Part shown: one piece after another, positions 6,903 to 7,050 of the stretch
Layout: the number at the start of each line of letters is the position of its first letter
Numbering within the stretch: position 1 is the first letter of the stretch
The notes under the pieces: model-generated
Database searches by the model: none
Seen by the model: only the letters and a program-made list of their open reading frames with translations
Told to the model about the DNA's origin: nothing
Source: Limisphaerales bacterium
GTDB taxonomy: Bacteria; Verrucomicrobiota; Verrucomicrobiae; Limisphaerales; UBA11358
DNA length: 7,050 bases
Reading direction: 5' to 3'
NCBI GenBank assembly: GCA_003152145.1
Contig: PLZL01000261.1
Coordinates: 1 to 7,050 of the forward strand
Position numbers and translations under genes: made by a program

Positions 6903-7050
6903 ATGACAAAAACATCGAAATCGAACAAATACGTTTATCTGTTTGGCAATAAAAAGGCCGATGGAAACGGCTCCATGAAGCCGCTGCTCGGCGGCAAAGG
7001 CGCCAACCTCGCCGAAATGGCCCGTATCGGCCTGCCCGTGCCGCCCGGCT
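6903..7050 (+). CDS. ppdK: Pyruvate, phosphate dikinase, N-terminal part only
   Basis: The first 49 codons are visible; the gene continues past the right edge. After about eight polar residues the sequence reads [14 protein letters not shown] (9-22) and then [20 protein letters not shown] (28-47), the start of the nucleotide-binding domain that is nearly invariant in PPDK. The enzyme interconverts pyruvate, ATP and phosphate with phosphoenolpyruvate, AMP and pyrophosphate in the cytoplasm. ATG at 6903 was chosen because the family begins about ten residues before YVYLFG. No Shine-Dalgarno sequence precedes it; the leader is AT-rich (ATTAATGATTAATTT). It is transcribed away from the operon, so the two units share one intergenic region. 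PEP synthase is excluded by the YVYLFG start. Confidence 0.95.
   Translation, partial: MTKTSKSNKYVYLFGNKKADGNGSMKPLLGGKGANLAEMARIGLPVPPG

Overview
The window is almost entirely one compact minus-strand operon, read from about 6531 down past base 1, plus the first 49 codons of a divergent plus-strand gene. GC is high throughout the coding part. The divergent gene is a clear pyruvate phosphate dikinase (ppdK). The sequence suggests a GC-rich bacterium with a fermentative or anaerobic side to its metabolism. The style of the ppdK N-terminus and the operon make me think of Verrucomicrobiota or a relative, but this is a weak inference.

Layout in transcription order on the minus strand: (1) 6531-5401, two CBS domains fused to a GHKL/RsbW-like ATPase domain; (2) 5404-5057, a DRTGG-type small protein; (3) 5060-4542, a NuoE/HydC-like [2Fe-2S] subunit; (4) 4549-3971, a stand-alone GHKL ATPase domain without a phosphoacceptor histidine; (5) 4032-3661, a thioredoxin-like ferredoxin homologue (HndB-like) that contains no cysteine; (6) 3654-1780, a NuoF/HydB-like NADH/FMN subunit with an N-terminal [2Fe-2S] domain and a C-terminal 2[4Fe-4S] domain; (7) 1783 to beyond base 1, a large NuoG/HoxU/FdhA-like iron-sulfur subunit that runs off the window. 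Three junctions are four-base ATGA overlaps, two more overlap by 8 and 62 bases, and the only gap is 6 bases, so the genes are almost certainly co-transcribed and translationally coupled.

The set matches the gene neighbourhood of soluble electron-bifurcating NAD(P)-linked complexes of the HydABC/Hnd type (E-like, F-like and large FeS subunit plus GHKL and DRTGG accessory proteins). The notable difference is that the large subunit carries a molybdopterin-oxidoreductase-like (NuoG/FdhA) domain where a hydrogenase would have its H-cluster domain. In the visible part I cannot find the segment that carries the catalytic Cys/Sec of formate dehydrogenases. The complex can therefore be placed (NADH plus a chain of FeS clusters, probably ferredoxin-linked, cytoplasmic), but its terminal substrate cannot be read from this window.

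Between the operon and ppdK lies a divergent intergenic region of about 370 bases (6532-6902). It holds a tentative ppdK promoter, repeated TTGAG/ATCAA elements, a perfect 10-bp palindrome and two tiny start-stop reading frames. No RNA genes, insertion sequences, CRISPR arrays or terminators were found.
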